From Halalkalicoccus paucihalophilus (lineage in GTDB: Archaea > Halobacteriota > Halobacteria > Halobacteriales > Halalkalicoccaceae): a DNA stretch of 64,000 nucleotides. The stretch is from positions 38,060 to 102,059 of the forward strand of contig NZ_LTAZ01000002.1 in assembly GCF_001593955.1 (NCBI RefSeq). Direction: 5' to 3'. The translations under genes and the position numbers were made by a program. The stretch's first letter is position 1. Every line of letters begins with the position of its first letter. Positions 1 to 8,919 of this stretch are shown piece by piece. Below the pieces are notes generated by a model. That model saw only the letters and a list, made by a program, of their open reading frames with translations. It made no database searches and was not told where the DNA came from.

Positions 1-318
1 CTCGACGTGACGGTCGTGGTGCAGTTCCGTCGAATAGTCGAGATCGGGGTCGGTACGGATCTCGGCTTCGGTATCGGCAGGCTCCGGATAGGCGGGGAGC
101 AGTTCGGGATCGAAGAGGTCCTTCGGGGGCACGTGGACCGATCCCGTCTCGGTCGAGTCATCCCCGGGCATGTGGAGGCGGGCGCGCATCCGTCCGGCAA
201 AGGGTGGCGTGACCCGCAGGACGGGGTCTGCGGCGCTTCGTTCTGCGGCCTCGTAGGCCGAAACGGCGTCCTCGGCCGTGACGGCGATCGAGCGAATCCT
301 TCGAGCGTCCGAGGACAT
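1..318 (-). CDS. Conserved haloarchaeal hypothetical protein, 3' part outside the window
   Basis: The first 106 codons of a minus-strand gene are present; it runs off the left edge. It starts at an ATG (316-318) with [19 protein letters not shown] and continues without a stop. The visible part is acidic and proline-rich ([18 protein letters not shown]), with no membrane segment or motif I recognise. It is divergent from aroA, with 77 bases between the two starts, and its reading frame and codon bias look native. No function can be assigned from the visible part. Confidence 0.6.
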   Translation of the reverse strand, partial: MSSDARRIRSIAVTAEDAVSAYEAAERSAADPVLRVTPPFAGRMRARLHMPGDDSTETGSVHVPPKDLFDPELLPAYPEPADTEAEIRTDPDLDYSTELHHDRHVE

Positions 319-395
319 ACTGGGGGGCTACGCGCCGACGGCCTTTGGGTTGTCGCCATCGACACCGTGATGGTGCGGGGGACGCACGCTCGCGC

Positions 396-1715
396 ATGGA
401 CGCCACCATCTCCCGCTCCGCGCTGCGCGGGACCGTACGGGCCCCGCCCTCGAAGAGCTATACTCACAGAGCGATCCTCGCGGCGGGTTACTCCACGGGC
501 GCGACAGTATACGACCCGCTCGACAGCGCCGACCCGCACGCGACCGCCCGCGCGGTCGAAGCCTTCGGCGGCGACGTGAGCGAGGTCGACGGAAGCCTTG
601 AAATCGAGGGCTTTGCAGGAGTTCCCGACGTGCCCGATAACGTCGTCGACTGTGGAAACAGCGGAACGACCATGCGGCTGGTGACCGGGAGCGCCGCGCT
701 CGCCGACGGGATCACCGTCCTCACGGGCGACGACTCGCTTCGCTCGCGCCCGCAGGGGCCGCTTCTGGACGCCCTCTCGCAGTTGGGCGGGCGTGCCGAG
801 AGCACCCGCGGGAACGGACAAGCCCCCTTAGTAATCGGGGGGCCGATCTCGGGAGGGACGGTTTCGATCCCCGGCGACGTTTCGTCCCAGTATATCACCG
901 CGTTGTTGATGGCCGGCGCGGTCACCGAGGAGGGAATCGAGATCGACCTCGAAACCGAACTCAAGTCCGCGCCGTACGTCGACATCACCCTCGAAGTCCT
1001 CGCGGAGTTCGGGGTCGAAGCCGAACCCCTGGGGGCCGGTGGCGGCGACGTTCGCTCGGCCGGCGCATCGGGCTTTCGAGTTCCCGGAAACCAGTCCTAC
1101 GAGCCCGAGGGCGGCGAGTACCGCGTCCCCGGCGACTTCTCCTCGATCTCCTACCTGCTGGCGGCGGGCGTGCTCGCCGCCGAGGACGGGCTGACGGTCC
1201 GCGGTGCCAAACCGAGCGCGCAGGGCGATACCGCCATCGTCGGGATCGTCGAGCGCATGGGCGGGGCGGTCGAGTGGAATCGGGAGGAGGGGATACTCGA
1301 AGCTTCGAAGTCCGACCTGTCGGGTGTGGAAGTAGACGTGGGCGACACGCCCGACCTCCTACCCACGATCGCCACGCTGGGTGCCGCCGCGGAGGGCGAG
1401 ACGCGGATCACCAACTGCGAGCACGTCCGGTACAAGGAGACCGACCGGGTGAGCGCGATGGCCGACGAGTTGGAGAAACTCGGCGCGAGGGTCACCGAGC
1501 GCGAGGACGAACTCGTGGTTCACGGCGGCGAGTCGGCGCTGTCGGGAGCGACCGTCGAGGGCTACGACGATCATCGCGTCATCATGGCGCTGTCGGTCGC
1601 GGGGCTGGTCGCAAAGGGAGAAACGACCATCAGGGGAGCCGAACACGTCGACGTCTCGTTTCCGGACTTCTTCGACGTGCTTTATGACCTCGGAGCCACC
1701 ATCCAGCGACAATGA
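396..1715 (+). CDS. aroA: 3-phosphoshikimate 1-carboxyvinyltransferase (EPSP synthase)
   Basis: Joins phosphoenolpyruvate to shikimate-3-phosphate, the sixth step of the shikimate pathway, in the cytoplasm. The 439-residue product is the usual family length. Near the N-terminus it carries the substrate-binding SKSYTHRA motif (Lys20), then [11 protein letters not shown] in the first domain, the KETDRV motif, and [14 protein letters not shown] near the C-terminus. I chose ATG 396 because the protein then begins just before the conserved RAPPSKS stretch; an in-frame extension to 345 lacks family similarity. The TGA overlaps the aroC start codon (ATGA), so the two are translationally coupled in one operon. 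Confidence 0.95.
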   Translation: MDATISRSALRGTVRAPPSKSYTHRAILAAGYSTGATVYDPLDSADPHATARAVEAFGGDVSEVDGSLEIEGFAGVPDVPDNVVDCGNSGTTMRLVTGSAALADGITVLTGDDSLRSRPQGPLLDALSQLGGRAESTRGNGQAPLVIGGPISGGTVSIPGDVSSQYITALLMAGAVTEEGIEIDLETELKSAPYVDITLEVLAEFGVEAEPLGAGGGDVRSAGASGFRVPGNQSYEPEGGEYRVPGDFSSISYLLAAGVLAAEDGLTVRGAKPSAQGDTAIVGIVERMGGAVEWNREEGILEASKSDLSGVEVDVGDTPDLLPTIATLGAAAEGETRITNCEHVRYKETDRVSAMADELEKLGARVTEREDELVVHGGESALSGATVEGYDDHRVIMALSVAGLVAKGETTIRGAEHVDVSFPDFFDVLYDLGATIQRQ

Positions 1716-2863
1716 ACGGCAACACCTTCGGCAGGCTGTTTCAGGTGACGACCTTTGGCGAGAGTCACGGCGAGGCGATGGGCTGTACGGTGTCGGGCTG
1801 TCCCGCCGGCCTCGAACTCTCCGAGGAAGACATTCAGGGCGATCTGGATCGGCGAAAGCCCGGCCAGTCGATGATCACCACCAGCCGGGGCGAACCCGAC
1901 GCCGTCTCGATCAAATCCGGTGTGCAGGACGGCTACACCACCGGGACCCCCATCGGAATGGTCATCCAGAACAAGGACGCCCAGTCGGGCAAGTACGAGC
2001 CCTTCATCACCGCGCCCCGGCCCTCCCACGGCGACTTCACCTACTCGGCGAAGTTCGGCACGCGCAACTGGGGCGGGGGTGGGCGCTCCTCGGCCCGCGA
2101 GACCGTCAACTGGGTCGCCGCGGGCGCGATCGCGAAGAAGGTCCTCTCCTCGCAGGGCGTCGAGATCAAGGCCCACGTCAACCGGATCGGGGACGTCGAG
2201 GCCGAGGGCGTGAGCTTCGAGGGGATGGTCGAGCACAGCGAGGAGAACGCCGTCCGGTGTGGCGATCCGGAGGTCGCGCGGGAGATGCAGGAGCTGATCG
2301 AGCGCTATCAGGAGGAAGGCGACTCCATCGGCGGGTCGATCGAGTTCGAGATCCGGGGCGCACCCCGCGGGCTCGGCGCACCCCGCTTCGACTCCCTGCC
2401 GGCGCGACTCGGGCAGGCGATGATGAGCGTGCCCGCGACGACCGCCTTCGAGTTCGGACTCGGCAAGGAAGCCAGCGAGTACGCGGGCTCGGAGCGAAAC
2501 GAGGACTGGGAGTTCTCGGAGGAGGGAGATCCCGTCCCCGTCGGCAACGACCACGGCGGAATTCAGGGCGGGATCAGTACAGGAGAGCCGATCACCGGCG
2601 AGGTGACGCTACATGCCCCGACCTCGATCCCCAAGGAACAGACCACGGTCGACTGGGAGACCGGCGAGGAGAAGACGGTACAGGTGATCGGCCGACACGA
2701 CCCCGTCCTGCCGCCACGGGGCGTGCCCGTTGTCGAGGCGATGTGCGCGCTGACGGTCGTCGACTTCATGTTGCTGGCCGGGCGGATCAACCCCGATCGC
2801 ATGGACGGCCGGCCGGGCGAGTACGACACTGACTACCACCCGAGTAGTCCCGACAACCGATAA
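1712..2863 (+). CDS. aroC: Chorismate synthase
   Basis: Makes chorismate from EPSP with reduced FMN, the last common step of aromatic amino-acid synthesis. The 383-residue protein opens with [17 protein letters not shown], the family signature, and carries [35 protein letters not shown] and [17 protein letters not shown], all standard chorismate synthase blocks. It starts inside the stop of aroA (ATGA overlap). Length and motif order are normal, and nothing looks disrupted. Confidence 0.96.
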   Translation: MNGNTFGRLFQVTTFGESHGEAMGCTVSGCPAGLELSEEDIQGDLDRRKPGQSMITTSRGEPDAVSIKSGVQDGYTTGTPIGMVIQNKDAQSGKYEPFITAPRPSHGDFTYSAKFGTRNWGGGGRSSARETVNWVAAGAIAKKVLSSQGVEIKAHVNRIGDVEAEGVSFEGMVEHSEENAVRCGDPEVAREMQELIERYQEEGDSIGGSIEFEIRGAPRGLGAPRFDSLPARLGQAMMSVPATTAFEFGLGKEASEYAGSERNEDWEFSEEGDPVPVGNDHGGIQGGISTGEPITGEVTLHAPTSIPKEQTTVDWETGEEKTVQVIGRHDPVLPPRGVPVVEAMCALTVVDFMLLAGRINPDRMDGRPGEYDTDYHPSSPDNR

Positions 2864-2940
2864 CGGGCTCGGAGCTCCGACAGGGCGTTCGGACGAGGAT
2901 CGGGTCACGTCCGAGTCCGATAGAATGACAGTTCACCAAT

Positions 2941-2948
2941 AGCTTATG
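2941..2948 (+). promoter_or_regulatory. TATA-like element deciding the start at 2973
   Basis: AGCTTATG lies about 28 bases before ATG 2973, the spacing expected for a leaderless haloarchaeal transcript. It overlaps the alternative upstream ATG at 2946, which would have no promoter of its own at that distance, so the downstream start is favoured. Confidence 0.45.
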
Positions 2949-2972
2949 CCGACTGGCGTGGTAGTTAGTATC

Positions 2973-3521
2973 ATGAACGATCCGACGTCCGGGGTGAACG
3001 ACCAGGCAAACGGGAAGGAGCTCGATCCAGTACTCGGCGAGGAGCGGTCGAGCGGACTCGAGGAGTTCGATTCGGTGTTCGGTATCGTCGCCGACGGACT
3101 GGTCGGTGCGGCGGGCGGACTGGTCGGGACGGCGACGATGACGGTGGTCTTGCTCATCGCTGAGTCGATCGGGGCGTTCTCGCGCGAGTCGTTCGCTCAA
3201 CTCGCACTGTTGATCGGCCTCGAAGGATTCCTGCCCCCCGTCGCGCTCGGCTATCTCGTCTTCCTTCTGGGGGGAATGTTCCCGTGGCCGTTGCTCTTTG
3301 CCTCGCTCAAGGAGTACCTGCCGGGCGGACGCGACCCGCTGAAGGGCGTCGTTTTCGGGACGGTCCTCTGGACGGGGTTCGTTCTCGCCTTCTACGTCGA
3401 CTACACGGGGCTGGCGCTCGTCGCGTACGCCGTGTTGACGCTCGTCGCCCACTGGACGTACGGCTTCGCGCTCGGATCGGTCTTCGAGTACCTCTCGACG
3501 CGTCCCGACTCGTTGGTCTGA
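2973..3521 (+). CDS. Haloarchaeal membrane protein, DUF6789-like
   Basis: A 182-residue polytopic membrane protein. After an acidic N-terminal tail of about 35 residues there are about four hydrophobic segments: GLVGAAGGLVGTATMTVVLL, the stretch around FLPPVALGYLVFLLGG, the segment ending VLWTGFVLAFYV, and LALVAYAVLTLVAHWTYG. The pattern GGMFPWPLLFASLKEYLPG resembles the haloarchaeal DUF6789 family; that assignment is from memory and only moderately sure. Function unknown. It stands alone between aroC and the DICT gene. Confidence 0.75.
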   Translation: MNDPTSGVNDQANGKELDPVLGEERSSGLEEFDSVFGIVADGLVGAAGGLVGTATMTVVLLIAESIGAFSRESFAQLALLIGLEGFLPPVALGYLVFLLGGMFPWPLLFASLKEYLPGGRDPLKGVVFGTVLWTGFVLAFYVDYTGLALVAYAVLTLVAHWTYGFALGSVFEYLSTRPDSLV

Positions 3522-3622
3522 GTCCCGTTCCAGAGATCAACCCGTCGTCCCGTCGGTTCGAGCGATCGAAACAGTCGTACAAACGGTACGTAAATGTCGC
3601 TGCCGGCCGTCCCATTAGTCGG

Positions 3623-4360
3623 ATGTCGCTCACCGAACTCATCGCGGGGGTCGAGGCCCACGAGACGACGCTGACCGTCTATAACGCCGAGGAAGCCGTG
3701 ACCGACCTCCGCGAACGGTTCGCTGACAGGAACCTCACCGTCGAGGTCGGCACGGCAACAGGTGGTCCCGACCGGTTCGCCGTTCTCAGTCGCAGCGGGG
3801 AGTGCGTCTCGGCGACGGGGATCGAGGCCCTACTCGCGGATCCGGACGCCGAACAAGCGGGTTTCCAAAGCGATCCCTACCGCCCGATCCTCGACCATCT
3901 CGACGAGACGCTGTTTACTTCCTACGACCGGGGGGAGATGCTCGCGGCCTCCCGCGAGATCGAGGACCGGGCGTGGCGGGTCGGGAGGGGCGAACTCCAC
4001 GCGGGCTTCCAGCGCCTCTCGACGCTCCGCCCCCAGTTGGAGACCTATCGTGCCCTCGGAAAGCACGACGGGCTGACCGTCCACACCTACGGGGTGCCCG
4101 ACGCCGAGATCCGGACTCGGGGGGCGTTCCTCGTCCACGCCGAGGAAAGCGAGGAGATCGCCACCTCGTGGTTCGTCGCCTTCGACGGGGACGGCCTCGA
4201 CGGGAGTGCGTGTGCATTGCTCGCAGAGGAGCGCTTACCGGGCGAGTTCTACGGCTTTTGGACCTACGACCCCGACACGGTCAGGTACGTTATCGATCAC
4301 CTGTCCGCGACGTATCTCCCGACCGACGTCGGCGATGGGAACTCGGAACCCCAGCCGTAG
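3623..4360 (+). CDS. DICT sensory domain protein
   Basis: A 245-residue soluble protein whose pattern (MSLTELIAGVEAHETTLTVY at the N-terminus, a central YRALGKHDGLTVHTYGVPD and a C-terminal GFWTYDPDTVRYVIDHL) matches haloarchaeal DICT-domain proteins, a sensory module named after its association with diguanylate cyclases and two-component systems. No kinase, HTH or output domain is attached. The ATG at 3623 is preferred to a longer reading that overlaps the upstream gene; TACGTAAAT lies about 30 bases upstream. The ligand and partner are not visible in the sequence. Confidence 0.75.
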   Translation: MSLTELIAGVEAHETTLTVYNAEEAVTDLRERFADRNLTVEVGTATGGPDRFAVLSRSGECVSATGIEALLADPDAEQAGFQSDPYRPILDHLDETLFTSYDRGEMLAASREIEDRAWRVGRGELHAGFQRLSTLRPQLETYRALGKHDGLTVHTYGVPDAEIRTRGAFLVHAEESEEIATSWFVAFDGDGLDGSACALLAEERLPGEFYGFWTYDPDTVRYVIDHLSATYLPTDVGDGNSEPQP

Positions 4361-4421
4361 ATCGCGCGTGATCGGCGGAGAGAAGCCCCGAATCCTTCAT
4401 TATCGATGCTTGCTAATTGAT

Positions 4422-4441
4422 GGCAAAGGCTTTACTTTGCC
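4422..4441 (+). promoter_or_regulatory. Inverted repeat enclosing the porA TATA-like element
   Basis: GGCAAAG (4422-4428) and CTTTGCC (4435-4441) form a perfect 7-bp inverted repeat separated by GCTTTA. The GCTTTACTT core lies about 26 bases before position 4460, so the repeat would enclose the TBP-binding site of the porAB promoter. A dimeric regulator bound here would block TBP. The Lrp-type gene after porB is the obvious candidate, but that link is inferred. Confidence 0.5.
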
Positions 4442-4487
4442 CCAATCGAACTGTCTCCAATGGCCCATCCGGGCCGGGATTTCACAT

Positions 4488-6392
4488 ATGGCAGACAACG
4501 AACTCATCTGGCGAATCGCGGGGGGTTCCGGGGACGGGATCGACTCGACGAGCCAGAACTTCGCAAAAGCCCTGATGCGCTCGGGGCTCAACGTATTCAC
4601 GCATCGACACTACCCCTCACGGATTCGGGGCGGTCACACGTACGTCGAGATCCGAGCGAGCGACGAGGTCGTCGATTCCCGGGGGGACGGCTACAACTTC
4701 CTGCTCGCACTGGGTGACTCCTTCGCACGCAACCCGAAGGAGAACGCCTACTACGGCAACGAGGAGGTCAAACCACTCAGCGAGAACCTCGACGAACTCC
4801 GCGAGGGCGGGATCATCGTCTACGACTCCGGACTCTTGGACGCAAGCGAGATTCCCGACTTCGAGGAGCGAGCAGAGGAAAACGACTGGCACGTCTTCGA
4901 CATCGACCTCCGGAGCATGGCCCGCGAACACGGTCGCGAGATCATGCGCAACACGGCGGGTATCGGCGTCACCGCCGCGCTCCTCGAGATGGACCTCGAC
5001 GAGATCGAGAACCTCATGGAGAACGCGATGCCCGAGAAGATCCTCGAGCCCAACCGGACGATCCTCCACGAGGCCTACGAGATGGTCAACGAGGAGTACG
5101 AGTTCGACCACGACCTGCGGGTCCCGACGGGCGAGCACGAGGAGGAACAGGTCCTGATTTCGGGCTCGAACGGCGTCGCCTACGGCGCGCTCGACGAGGG
5201 CTGTCGGTTCATCGCGGGCTATCCGATGACCCCGTGGACCGACGTTTTCACGATCATGTCCCAACACCTCCCGAAATTCGGAGGTATCTCCGAGCAGGTC
5301 GAAGACGAGATCGCCGCCGCGGCGCTCGCACTCGGCGCGTCCCATGCCGGCGTCAAGGCCATGTCCGGCTCTTCCGGTGGTGGATTCGCCCTGATGAGCG
5401 AGCCACTGGGCCTCGCCGAGATGTCTGAGACGCCGATCGTCCTCGTTGAAGCGATGCGTGCGGGCCCCTCGACGGGCCTGCCCACCAAACCCGAACAGGG
5501 AGACCTCGAACACATCCTCTATACGAGTCAGGGCGACTCCTGTCGGGTCGTCTTCGCACCGGGCACGCCCCAGGAGGCCTACGAGCAGACGCGGACGGCC
5601 TTCGAGATGGCGTACAACTACCAGATCCCGGCGATCGTCGTGATCGACCAGAAGCTCTCGGGGGAGAACCAGAACGTCCCCGCGAGCGCGTTCGACCGCG
5701 ACCCGAACCCGTCGCTGGGACCGACGCTCACCGAGGCGCAACTCGAAGACGCCCCACACGACCCCTCGGGCATCTTCCAGCGCTTCAGCCACGACGACCC
5801 CGAGGACGACGGGGTCCGACCGCGCTCGCTGCCCGGTCAGAAGAGGGGACGCTTCCTCGTGACCGGCAACGAGCACAACGAGTCGGGCCACATCGAGGAG
5901 GACCCCGACAACCGGATCACGCAGATGGACCTGCGGATGAAGAAACTCGAGTCCATTCGGGAGGACCTCGACAGCGACCCCGAGACCTCAAACCAGACGT
6001 ACTTCGGCCCCGACGAGGCCGACTACGGCATCGTCACGTGGGGGTCGAGTCAGGGCGCGGTCCGCGAGGCCGTCGAACGCCTCAACGACGACGGCCACTC
6101 GGTCAAAGCGATCGGCGTCAGCGACCTGATGCCCTTCGCCGAGAAGGAGGTCACGGAGTTCTTAGAGAGCGTCGACGAGGCGCTCGTCGTCGAGATGAAC
6201 GCCACGGCGCAGTTCCGCGGGCTGACCCAGCGCGAACTCGGCCAGTTCGGCGAGAAGCTGACGAGCCTGCTGAAGTACGACGGAAACCCGTTCGAGCCGG
6301 CCGAGGTCGTCGAAGGCTTCGAGATCCAGATCGCCGGCAACGAGGAGGCACCGACCGCGAACACCAGACTCGAACCGGCGGTAAGCGATTAA
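4488..6392 (+). CDS. porA: 2-oxoacid:ferredoxin oxidoreductase alpha (gamma-alpha fusion), probably pyruvate type
   Basis: Catalyses, with PorB, CoA-dependent oxidative decarboxylation of a 2-oxoacid with ferredoxin as acceptor; this replaces the NAD-linked dehydrogenases in haloarchaea. The 634-residue protein fuses the gamma domain (N-terminal WRIAGGSGDGIDSTSQNFAK) to the alpha pyrimidine-binding domain (GYPMTPWTDVFTIMSQHLP, then SSGGGFALMSEP) and a C-terminal transketolase-like domain. As I recall, the haloarchaeal pyruvate enzyme has subunits of about 630 and 312 residues and the 2-oxoglutarate enzyme about 588 and 287, so length favours por; kor remains possible. It starts at ATG 4488. 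The predicted 28-nt leader begins near 4460 and can form a GGCCC/GGGCC hairpin. Confidence 0.85.
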   Translation: MADNELIWRIAGGSGDGIDSTSQNFAKALMRSGLNVFTHRHYPSRIRGGHTYVEIRASDEVVDSRGDGYNFLLALGDSFARNPKENAYYGNEEVKPLSENLDELREGGIIVYDSGLLDASEIPDFEERAEENDWHVFDIDLRSMAREHGREIMRNTAGIGVTAALLEMDLDEIENLMENAMPEKILEPNRTILHEAYEMVNEEYEFDHDLRVPTGEHEEEQVLISGSNGVAYGALDEGCRFIAGYPMTPWTDVFTIMSQHLPKFGGISEQVEDEIAAAALALGASHAGVKAMSGSSGGGFALMSEPLGLAEMSETPIVLVEAMRAGPSTGLPTKPEQGDLEHILYTSQGDSCRVVFAPGTPQEAYEQTRTAFEMAYNYQIPAIVVIDQKLSGENQNVPASAFDRDPNPSLGPTLTEAQLEDAPHDPSGIFQRFSHDDPEDDGVRPRSLPGQKRGRFLVTGNEHNESGHIEEDPDNRITQMDLRMKKLESIREDLDSDPETSNQTYFGPDEADYGIVTWGSSQGAVREAVERLNDDGHSVKAIGVSDLMPFAEKEVTEFLESVDEALVVEMNATAQFRGLTQRELGQFGEKLTSLLKYDGNPFEPAEVVEGFEIQIAGNEEAPTANTRLEPAVSD

Positions 6393-6396
6393 GACA

Positions 6397-7332
6397 ATGA
6401 GTGCATTCAACGCAATCGGAGAGGAGCGAGAGATCGACCGCGAGGAGTTCACGCCGGGTATTGAGCCCCAGCCGACGTGGTGTCCGGGCTGTGGCGACTT
6501 CGGCGTGCTCAAATCGCTGAAACAGGCCCTGCCCGAAGTGGGCCGCACCCCCGAGGAGACGCTGCTGGTGACGGGGATCGGCTGTTCGGGCAAGCTCAAC
6601 AGCTACCTCGATTCGTATGGCTTCCACACCATCCACGGGCGCTCGCTTCCCGTGGCGCGAGCGGCGAAACTCGCAAACCCCGGCCTCGAAGTGATCGCCG
6701 CCGGCGGCGACGGCGACGGCTACGGGATCGGCGGGAACCACTTCATGCATACCGCCCGGGAGAACCACGATATGACCTACATCGTGTTCAACAACGAGAT
6801 CTTCGGCCTGACGAAGGGCCAGACCTCGCCCACAAGCCCCAAAGGTCACAAATCGAAGACCCAGCCGAGCGGCTCGGCGAAGGACCCCATCCGTCCGCTC
6901 TCGCTGTCGCTGACCTCCGGAGCCTCCTACATCGCCCGGACCGCGGCGGTCAACCCCAACCAGGCAAAGGAGATCCTGAAGGAGGCGATGGAGCACGACG
7001 GCTTCGCGCACGTCGACTTCCTCACCCAGTGTCCGACCTGGAACAAGGACGCAAAACAGTACGTCCCGTACATCGACGTTCAGGAGTCCGACGATTACGA
7101 CTTCGACGTCCACGACCGCCAAGAGGCCCAGGAGATGATGTACGAGACGGAGAACGTCCTGAAGGAGGGAACGGTGCTGACGGGACGGTTCTACGTCGAC
7201 GAGGATCGTCCCTCCTATCAGGAGGAGAAACAGGCGATCGGCGAGATGCCCGAGGAACCGCTCGCCGAACGGTACTTCGACGACGACTACGAGTGGGAAC
7301 GAAGCTACGACCTGCTCGACCGGCACCGTTGA
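6397..7332 (+). CDS. porB: 2-oxoacid:ferredoxin oxidoreductase beta subunit, probably pyruvate type
   Basis: The thiamine-diphosphate and iron-sulfur subunit, 311 residues. WCPGCGDFGVLKSL provides the N-terminal cysteines for the 4Fe-4S cluster together with the GIGCSGKLNSYLD cysteine; AAGGDGDGYGIGGNHFMHT is the ThDP GDG motif. It starts four bases after the porA stop, so the pair is one transcription unit. Its C-terminal extension beyond about 285 residues is the main reason for preferring PorB over KorB. Confidence 0.87.
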   Translation: MSAFNAIGEEREIDREEFTPGIEPQPTWCPGCGDFGVLKSLKQALPEVGRTPEETLLVTGIGCSGKLNSYLDSYGFHTIHGRSLPVARAAKLANPGLEVIAAGGDGDGYGIGGNHFMHTARENHDMTYIVFNNEIFGLTKGQTSPTSPKGHKSKTQPSGSAKDPIRPLSLSLTSGASYIARTAAVNPNQAKEILKEAMEHDGFAHVDFLTQCPTWNKDAKQYVPYIDVQESDDYDFDVHDRQEAQEMMYETENVLKEGTVLTGRFYVDEDRPSYQEEKQAIGEMPEEPLAERYFDDDYEWERSYDLLDRHR

Positions 7333-7397
7333 GGACCGGTATCGGTTCCGGTAGCCGACGTTGTGTCATGCGCTATATCGATTGTCGGTTCGCAAGG

Positions 7398-7406
7398 TAT
7401 TTTTTC
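7398..7406 (+). promoter_or_regulatory. TATA element of the Lrp gene (selects a GTG start)
   Basis: TATTTTTTC is centred 26 bases before GTG 7427, which is ideal leaderless spacing. No ATG in the right frame lies at that distance, so GTG is taken as the start. Confidence 0.6.
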
Positions 7407-7426
7407 CCGGACGCGAAAGAGCGAGT

Positions 7427-7855
7427 GTGGCGACGAACTCGACATCGGATCGGATCCTCGCCGTCCTCGAGGAGGACGCGCAAGCGTCGTACGCGGAGAT
7501 CGCACGCCGGGCGGGCGTCTCGAAGCCAACAGTACGGAAATACATCGACCAGTTGGAGTCCGACGGCGTGATCGTCGGTTACTCCGCGGACGTCGACCCG
7601 AAGAAGCTCTCGGGGCGCTCGATCGCGCTCGTGGGCATCGATGTCGAGAGCGAACGCTACGTCGAGGCGACGCGCGCACTTGGCGAGATCGAGGCGGTCG
7701 AGGCGCTGTACTCCTCCTCCGGCGATCACATGCTGATGGCCGAGGTCCGCGCGACCGACGGCAACGCGGTCGGCGAGATCATCAGCGAGGAGATCCTTTC
7801 CGTCGACGGCGTGACAGCCGCCCATCCCTCCTTCCTGCAGGAACGGCTCAAGTAG
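7427..7855 (+). CDS. Lrp/AsnC family transcriptional regulator
   Basis: A 142-residue one-component regulator. The N-terminal winged helix runs from DRILAVLEEDAQASYAEIA through VSKPTVRKYIDQLESDGVI; the C-terminal RAM (ligand-binding and oligomerisation) domain covers SIALVGIDVESERYVEATRA to the end. Lrp proteins bind DNA as dimers or octamers and sense amino acids or metabolites. Its own TATA element starts 29 bases upstream, so it is not merely read through from porAB. Being next to porAB with a palindrome at the porA promoter, it is a candidate regulator of the oxidoreductase (inference). Confidence 0.88.
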   Translation: MATNSTSDRILAVLEEDAQASYAEIARRAGVSKPTVRKYIDQLESDGVIVGYSADVDPKKLSGRSIALVGIDVESERYVEATRALGEIEAVEALYSSSGDHMLMAEVRATDGNAVGEIISEEILSVDGVTAAHPSFLQERLK

Positions 7856-7883
7856 TTTTAGGCGTCCGGACCCTACGCCCGGT

Positions 7884-8357
7884 ATGGCGACCTACGAGCG
7901 CGAGACGCACGTCGAGGCCTCGCTCGAAGACGTCTGGGAGTTTCACTCGCGAGTGAGCGGTCTCGAAGCACTTACTCCGGGCTGGATGGGGCTTTCCGTT
8001 CGGGAGGTCCGTGGACCCGATGGCGAGCGAAATCCCGAGATCCTCGAGGCGGCTGCAGAGATCGATATGGAACTCCGTCCGCTCGGCGGGCCGGCCCAGT
8101 CGTGGACCTCGGTCATCACCGAGCGCGCGGAAAGCGACGAGCGGGCGCTGTTCAAAGACGAGATGCGCGGTGGCCCCTTCTCACGGTGGGCTCACGTCCA
8201 CCAGTTCCGCCGCGACGGGGAGGGGACGCGCCTGCGCGATACGGTTCACTACGAACTGCCCGGACTCACCCGTCCGGCCTCGCCGCTCGCGGTCGTCGGC
8301 TTCGAGCCCATGTTCCGGTATCGCCACCAAAAGACGAAGGAACTGCTCGAAGCCTAA
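7884..8357 (+). CDS. SRPBCC-fold protein (cyclase/dehydrase-like)
   Basis: A 157-residue START/Bet v1-like protein. The opening MATYERETHVEASLEDVWEF, the central PAQSWTSVITERAES and the ending LAVVGFEPMFRYRHQKTKEL fit the SRPBCC family common in haloarchaea. These bind hydrophobic ligands in a deep cavity; the ligand is unknown. It starts 28 bases after the Lrp gene and ends tail-to-tail with the next gene, overlapping it by 4 bases. Confidence 0.8.
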   Translation: MATYERETHVEASLEDVWEFHSRVSGLEALTPGWMGLSVREVRGPDGERNPEILEAAAEIDMELRPLGGPAQSWTSVITERAESDERALFKDEMRGGPFSRWAHVHQFRRDGEGTRLRDTVHYELPGLTRPASPLAVVGFEPMFRYRHQKTKELLEA

Positions 8358-8767
8358 CGAAGTTCGACTTCGAGGATCTCCTCGGGGCGCTCGCCGCACC
8401 TGACGTACCGTTTCGGATCGCGTTCGATGGCGAAGACGGCGAGTCGAAGAACGAGCCTCCCCGAGGGGAGCGACGCGCGCAACACGGGTCCCGTGCCCGT
8501 GATCACTACGTAGGGCGGGGCGGCGACGGGCGGTGCGGGCAGCGGTTCCCCGAGGACCTCGGCTCCGGTCGCGAGCAGTGCCGGATACCCCTCTCGAAGC
8601 CCCGCGTGTTCGAGGAGGGCCGAGAGCGGTTCGACGACCGCCTCGCGTCGGGTCGCCGGGCCATCCCACGAGGCGGCGACGGCGTCGGCGGCTTCGATCG
8701 TCGCCGCCAGCGGTTCGGAACGGGTCGCGAGCAGGCGCTCGCGGATCCGGCGTTCGGTGTCGTTCAC
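8354..8767 (-). CDS. Conserved haloarchaeal hypothetical protein
   Basis: 137 residues from GTG 8767 (NDTERRIRERLLATRSEP at the N-terminus). An upstream in-frame GTG at 8830 would add 21 arginine-rich residues that look like non-coding sequence. It has an alanine-rich helical first half and a second half with PYVVITGTGPVLRASLPSG, probably a small beta sheet. There are no catalytic motifs or membrane segments. I recognise the type as a lineage-restricted haloarchaeal family but cannot name a function. It is divergent from purD. Confidence 0.6.
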   Translation of the reverse strand: MNDTERRIRERLLATRSEPLAATIEAADAVAASWDGPATRREAVVEPLSALLEHAGLREGYPALLATGAEVLGEPLPAPPVAAPPYVVITGTGPVLRASLPSGRLVLRLAVFAIERDPKRYVRCGERPEEILEVELR

Positions 8768-8919
8768 GGGCCGAGCGTCACGCGCCCACCGGTAACGGCT
8801 GTCGGTTCGATCCGGCAGGCGGTTTTTCACCGTCGAGACGGTCCGCCGAGTCGAACGCCCCGTCGGTCACTCGACGCGGAAAGGGAATCTTTACCCCGTG
8901 GCCCGCGCGTCTCTCAGCC

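Noticed and set aside
4617..5891. 424-codon minus-strand frame inside porA
   Set aside because: Antisense to conserved alpha-subunit motifs; translation has no family features.
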